Of a stretch of 27,048 nt of DNA, positions 25,902 through 27,048 are shown piece after piece. Source of the stretch: Protostelium mycophagum. Taxonomy: Eukaryota > Evosea > Variosea > Protosteliida > Protosteliaceae. The notes beneath the pieces are model-generated. The model was given only the letters and a program-made list of their open reading frames with translations, was not told the DNA's origin and ran no database searches. Within the stretch, counting starts at the first letter, position 1. The number at the start of each line of letters is the position of its first letter. The translations under genes and the position numbers were made by a program. Location of the stretch: the NCBI GenBank assembly GCA_002081555.1, contig KV921031.1, forward strand, positions 1 through 27,048, in the 5' to 3' direction.

Positions 25902-26534
25902 TTATTGTTCGTCTGCGTGAAACTCGTCTTGATGCTCATTGAATTCACGGTCATCACCCTCCCAGTCACAGAAGAGGCAGATACTGTGTATATACTTGTC
26001 GGATGTGAAAAGCGCTATTTTGTCTAGGGTGAACAGCCATGAATTATCTTCGGTCTTGGAATCTCCATTACACTCTGTCAGGGTTGTTCCCAAGGTATCA
26101 ACCGTGATACCAGTAGATCCACACTTGTGCGGTGCAAAACGGAACTTTGTTATAAAAGGACACTTGTGTTCGAACATCCTAGAGACGAGCCTTAGGTGCG
26201 TCTTCCTGGCAAACTGCAGCTAAACGGGAGACATGAACCTTAGAGAAGATGCATCGCGAAGAAGATTCTAAAGATCCAGCTGGCCCACTTAAACCCTTTT
26301 GTCAGGGCCGTTCAAAGTGTTGTCATTGTGATCTGGCATCCTCTCCATTTTGTTGTTAGGGTGGGAGAAATCGCATTGGTTTGAGTGGTATTCTAGGGCG
26401 TTCAAAGTTTGGAACTCGTTCCTGCAGTGTCGACCATCCTTCAAGGTCATTGCGGCGGTTGTGTTATGGTGTAGTGGTCCTTGCTCTCTTCTTTTATATT
26501 GATTGGGGAGAAAGAGATATGGTGTCATTCGCAA
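25902..26534 (-). CDS. Zinc-finger protein, two exons (tentative)
   Basis: Exon 1 (from an ATG near 26450-26534 to ~26292) gives LKDGRHCRNEFQTLNALEYH and SNQCDFSHPNNK, a C..F..L..H...C finger. Exon 2 (~26178-25902) gives MFEHKCPFITKFRFAPHKCG, a middle part rich in Thr/Asp, and CLFCDWEGDDREFNEHQDEFH, a clear CX2CX12HX4H C2H2 finger just before the stop. A donor AAAAG|GTTTAAG and acceptor GTCTCTAG join them in phase over about 110 bases, longer than other introns here, so the link is uncertain. Probably a DNA- or protein-binding zinc-finger protein; no family name is justified. Confidence 0.45.
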
Positions 26535-26975
26535 ACGCCTCTGAGCTATCTGTACAGAGGTATCTGTTCATGGAATGGCCGTTATGGCCAAGTAATAAAG
26601 CACTTGAAGCACAACGTCCCAAATCAGGGCGCGTCTTTGAGTTATCTTTCTCTTTGTTATTGTCTTCTCTCTCTCCATTCCTCTTTATGTAAGTAATTAC
26701 ACAATCTAATACCCACTCTCTATTGTAATCTAACGTGAGATGGATCTTCTCTCGACTGAACAATGTTTAGCTGACAGATCCATCTTATGCCAAGACACAG
26801 ACGAGTACAGGGTATGTTTTTTGACCCTTTTTGATGAACGTCCAATACAAAAGTGATAAAATGAAGAGATACTTCGGTCTGTCTTGTCAAAAACACCAAT
26901 CTAGCGATTATCGATCCGTATTTCAAAAATCCAAGATGATTCTTTCAATCTTTACACGAGGGGATAATTATCTAG
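26535..26975. other. Intergenic, nothing recognised
   Basis: Short frames on both strands lack protein-like features, splice signals or known motifs. No repeat family seen elsewhere in the window was recognised here. Confidence 0.5.
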
Positions 26976-27048
26976 CAACTGCAGTTTCTGCAGTTTTTAC
27001 AGTTTCTGCAAGTTCTGCAGTTTTTGCAAATTCTGCAAGTTCTGCAGT
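26976..27048. repeat. CTGCAG-rich satellite, running off the right edge
   Basis: Tandem TTCTGCAGTTTTTGCA-like units of about 9-18 bases (CTGCAGTTTCTGCAGTTTTT, CTGCAAGTTCTGCAG). Related short clusters occur at 10618-10665 and 12920-12940. Confidence 0.8.

Overview
The window looks like eukaryotic nuclear DNA, probably from an amoeboid or other free-living protist. Many coding stretches are split by very short GT-AG introns (about 33-68 bases, mostly 40-50, donors usually GTGAGT/GTAAGT), there is a 100-base assembly gap, and dispersed non-coding repeats lie between almost all genes. The mix of an F-box/ankyrin gene of the 'NGHxxxLxWAxxNG' kind, a RING/TRAF-type zinc-finger gene, a SET gene and a J-domain gene recalls protosteloid amoebae such as Planoprotostelium. 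That placement is an inference from gene style, not something tested.

Layout. 1-658 (-): the start of an ATPase resembling origin-binding-protein helicases, running off the left edge. 913-2400: two tandem copies (676-base period) of a zinc-ribbon/HNH-like gene with its 3' flank; a third, worn copy lies at 25237-25850. 2942-4465 (-): a D5/DUF5906-type superfamily 3 primase-helicase of viral type. 4534-5420 (+): a train of small exons of an unrecognised gene, overlapping the 3' end of a LINE. 5417-9520 (-): that LINE, one reading frame with RT, RNase H and a C-terminal zinc motif, interrupted by two TGA codons and without a visible endonuclease. 9560-11300: repeats, assembly gap and a minisatellite. 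11350-12038 (-): a two-exon J-domain protein whose C-terminus resembles the tail of viral primase-helicases. 12281-13190: tandem and palindromic repeats. 13206-14282 (-): a small unknown gene and a SET-domain gene. 14484-18366 (+): an intron-rich coding stretch with an MBD-like motif, a Ulp1/adenain-type cysteine protease, Lys/Glu-rich exons and a last exon with an OTU-like DGxC motif. 18672-19624 (+): a three-exon F-box gene. 20818-21744 (-): a RING/TRAF zinc-finger gene with one frameshift. 22045-22888 (+): an unknown gene. 23269-23850 (+): an F-box/ankyrin gene with an early stop. 25902-26534 (-): a zinc-finger gene. The right edge is a CTGCAG-rich satellite.

Functionally the window is a patchwork: viral-type replication proteins (origin-binding-like ATPase, D5-type helicase) and an adenain-like protease, ubiquitin-system genes (RING, F-box, F-box/ankyrin), chromatin-type domains (SET, MBD-like) and a retroelement. 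I see no capsid, packaging ATPase, integrase or DNA polymerase, so I do not call a complete virus-like element. The most unusual signals are the J-domain/primase-tail fusion and two repeat families whose hairpin arms differ between copies yet stay complementary within each copy.
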